Assembly: GCA_047630355.1 (NCBI GenBank)
Contig: JBLHXN010000094.1
Coordinates: 1 to 13,400 of the forward strand
Direction: 5' to 3'
DNA from: JANQUM01 sp047630355
GTDB lineage: Bacteria; Bacteroidota; Bacteroidia; Cytophagales; Spirosomataceae
Length of the DNA stretch: 13,400 nt
Shown here: positions 13,295 through 13,400 of the stretch, in pieces
Layout: the number at the start of each line of letters is the position of its first letter
Position numbering within the stretch: position 1 is the first letter of the stretch
The notes under the pieces: model-generated
What the model saw: only the letters and a program-made list of their open reading frames with translations
What the model was told of the DNA's origin: nothing
Databases searched by the model: none
Position numbers and translations under genes: made by a program

Positions 13295-13344
13295 ATTGCG
13301 AAGCAACTTCCAGATACCTTTCGGGGATTAGATTGCTTCGCAAT
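13295..13344 (+). repeat. 12-bp perfect palindromic element after gldK
   Basis: ATTGCGAAGCAA (13295-13306) and TTGCTTCGCAAT (13333-13344) are exact reverse complements around 26 bases that contain a short extra TCC/GGG pairing. It starts 10 bp after the gldK stop. It could end the gldK transcript, although only TTTC-type T-poor sequence follows, or it could be one copy of an interspersed REP-like palindrome. The remaining bases to 13400 hold no start codon for the next gene. Confidence 0.6.
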
Positions 13345-13400
13345 TTCTTGATTTATACCCTAAATTTTCAAACCAGTTTAACGTAACTATTAATTTAACT

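Overview
The window comes from a Bacteroidota chromosome, most likely a Cytophagales-type gliding bacterium. Four things point there. A PorP/SprF-gldK pair opens a type IX secretion / gliding cluster at the right edge. Several promoters carry the Bacteroidota -7 motif TAnnTTTG. Shine-Dalgarno sequences are essentially absent. The protein families (DUF4271, a Bacteroidota-style ECF sigma factor, a Bacteroidota-type DnaG) fit the same group.

Layout. The left edge (1-676, minus) holds an ECF sigma factor and the first 28 codons of its downstream partner. Divergent from it is dnaG, the replicative primase (845-2809), closed by a strong hairpin terminator. The stretch from 2976 to 5890 is a gene graveyard on the minus strand. 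It contains a broken IS200/IS605-type tnpA, about 400 bp without an intact gene, a DASH-type cryptochrome/photolyase relic with two large internal deletions, and a truncated, frameshifted DUF421 (YetF-type) membrane-protein relic. One intact gene, a long Ala/Lys/Glu-rich LEA-like helical protein (3834-4670), sits among the relics with its own terminator. Next comes a minus-strand NtrC-type response regulator (5926-7089) that has receiver and AAA+ domains but no DNA-binding domain and an altered GAFTGA loop.

From 7163 onward all genes are on the plus strand: a small ABM-type monooxygenase-like protein, a tiny very basic exported protein, sucD (succinyl-CoA ligase alpha subunit, with its own terminators), then DUF4271 membrane protein, hemD, porP and gldK. 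The last four match a gene order I recall from Cytophagales T9SS loci, where gldL, gldM and gldN usually follow. Each has its own promoter or terminator signals, so this is a gene neighbourhood more than one tight operon.

I do not see a defence system, CRISPR array, tRNA or rRNA. The observations most worth a second look are the cluster of relics, the DNA-binding-less regulator with its GSFTSA loop, the LEA-like protein, the heme gene placed inside a T9SS locus, and a palindromic element just after gldK.
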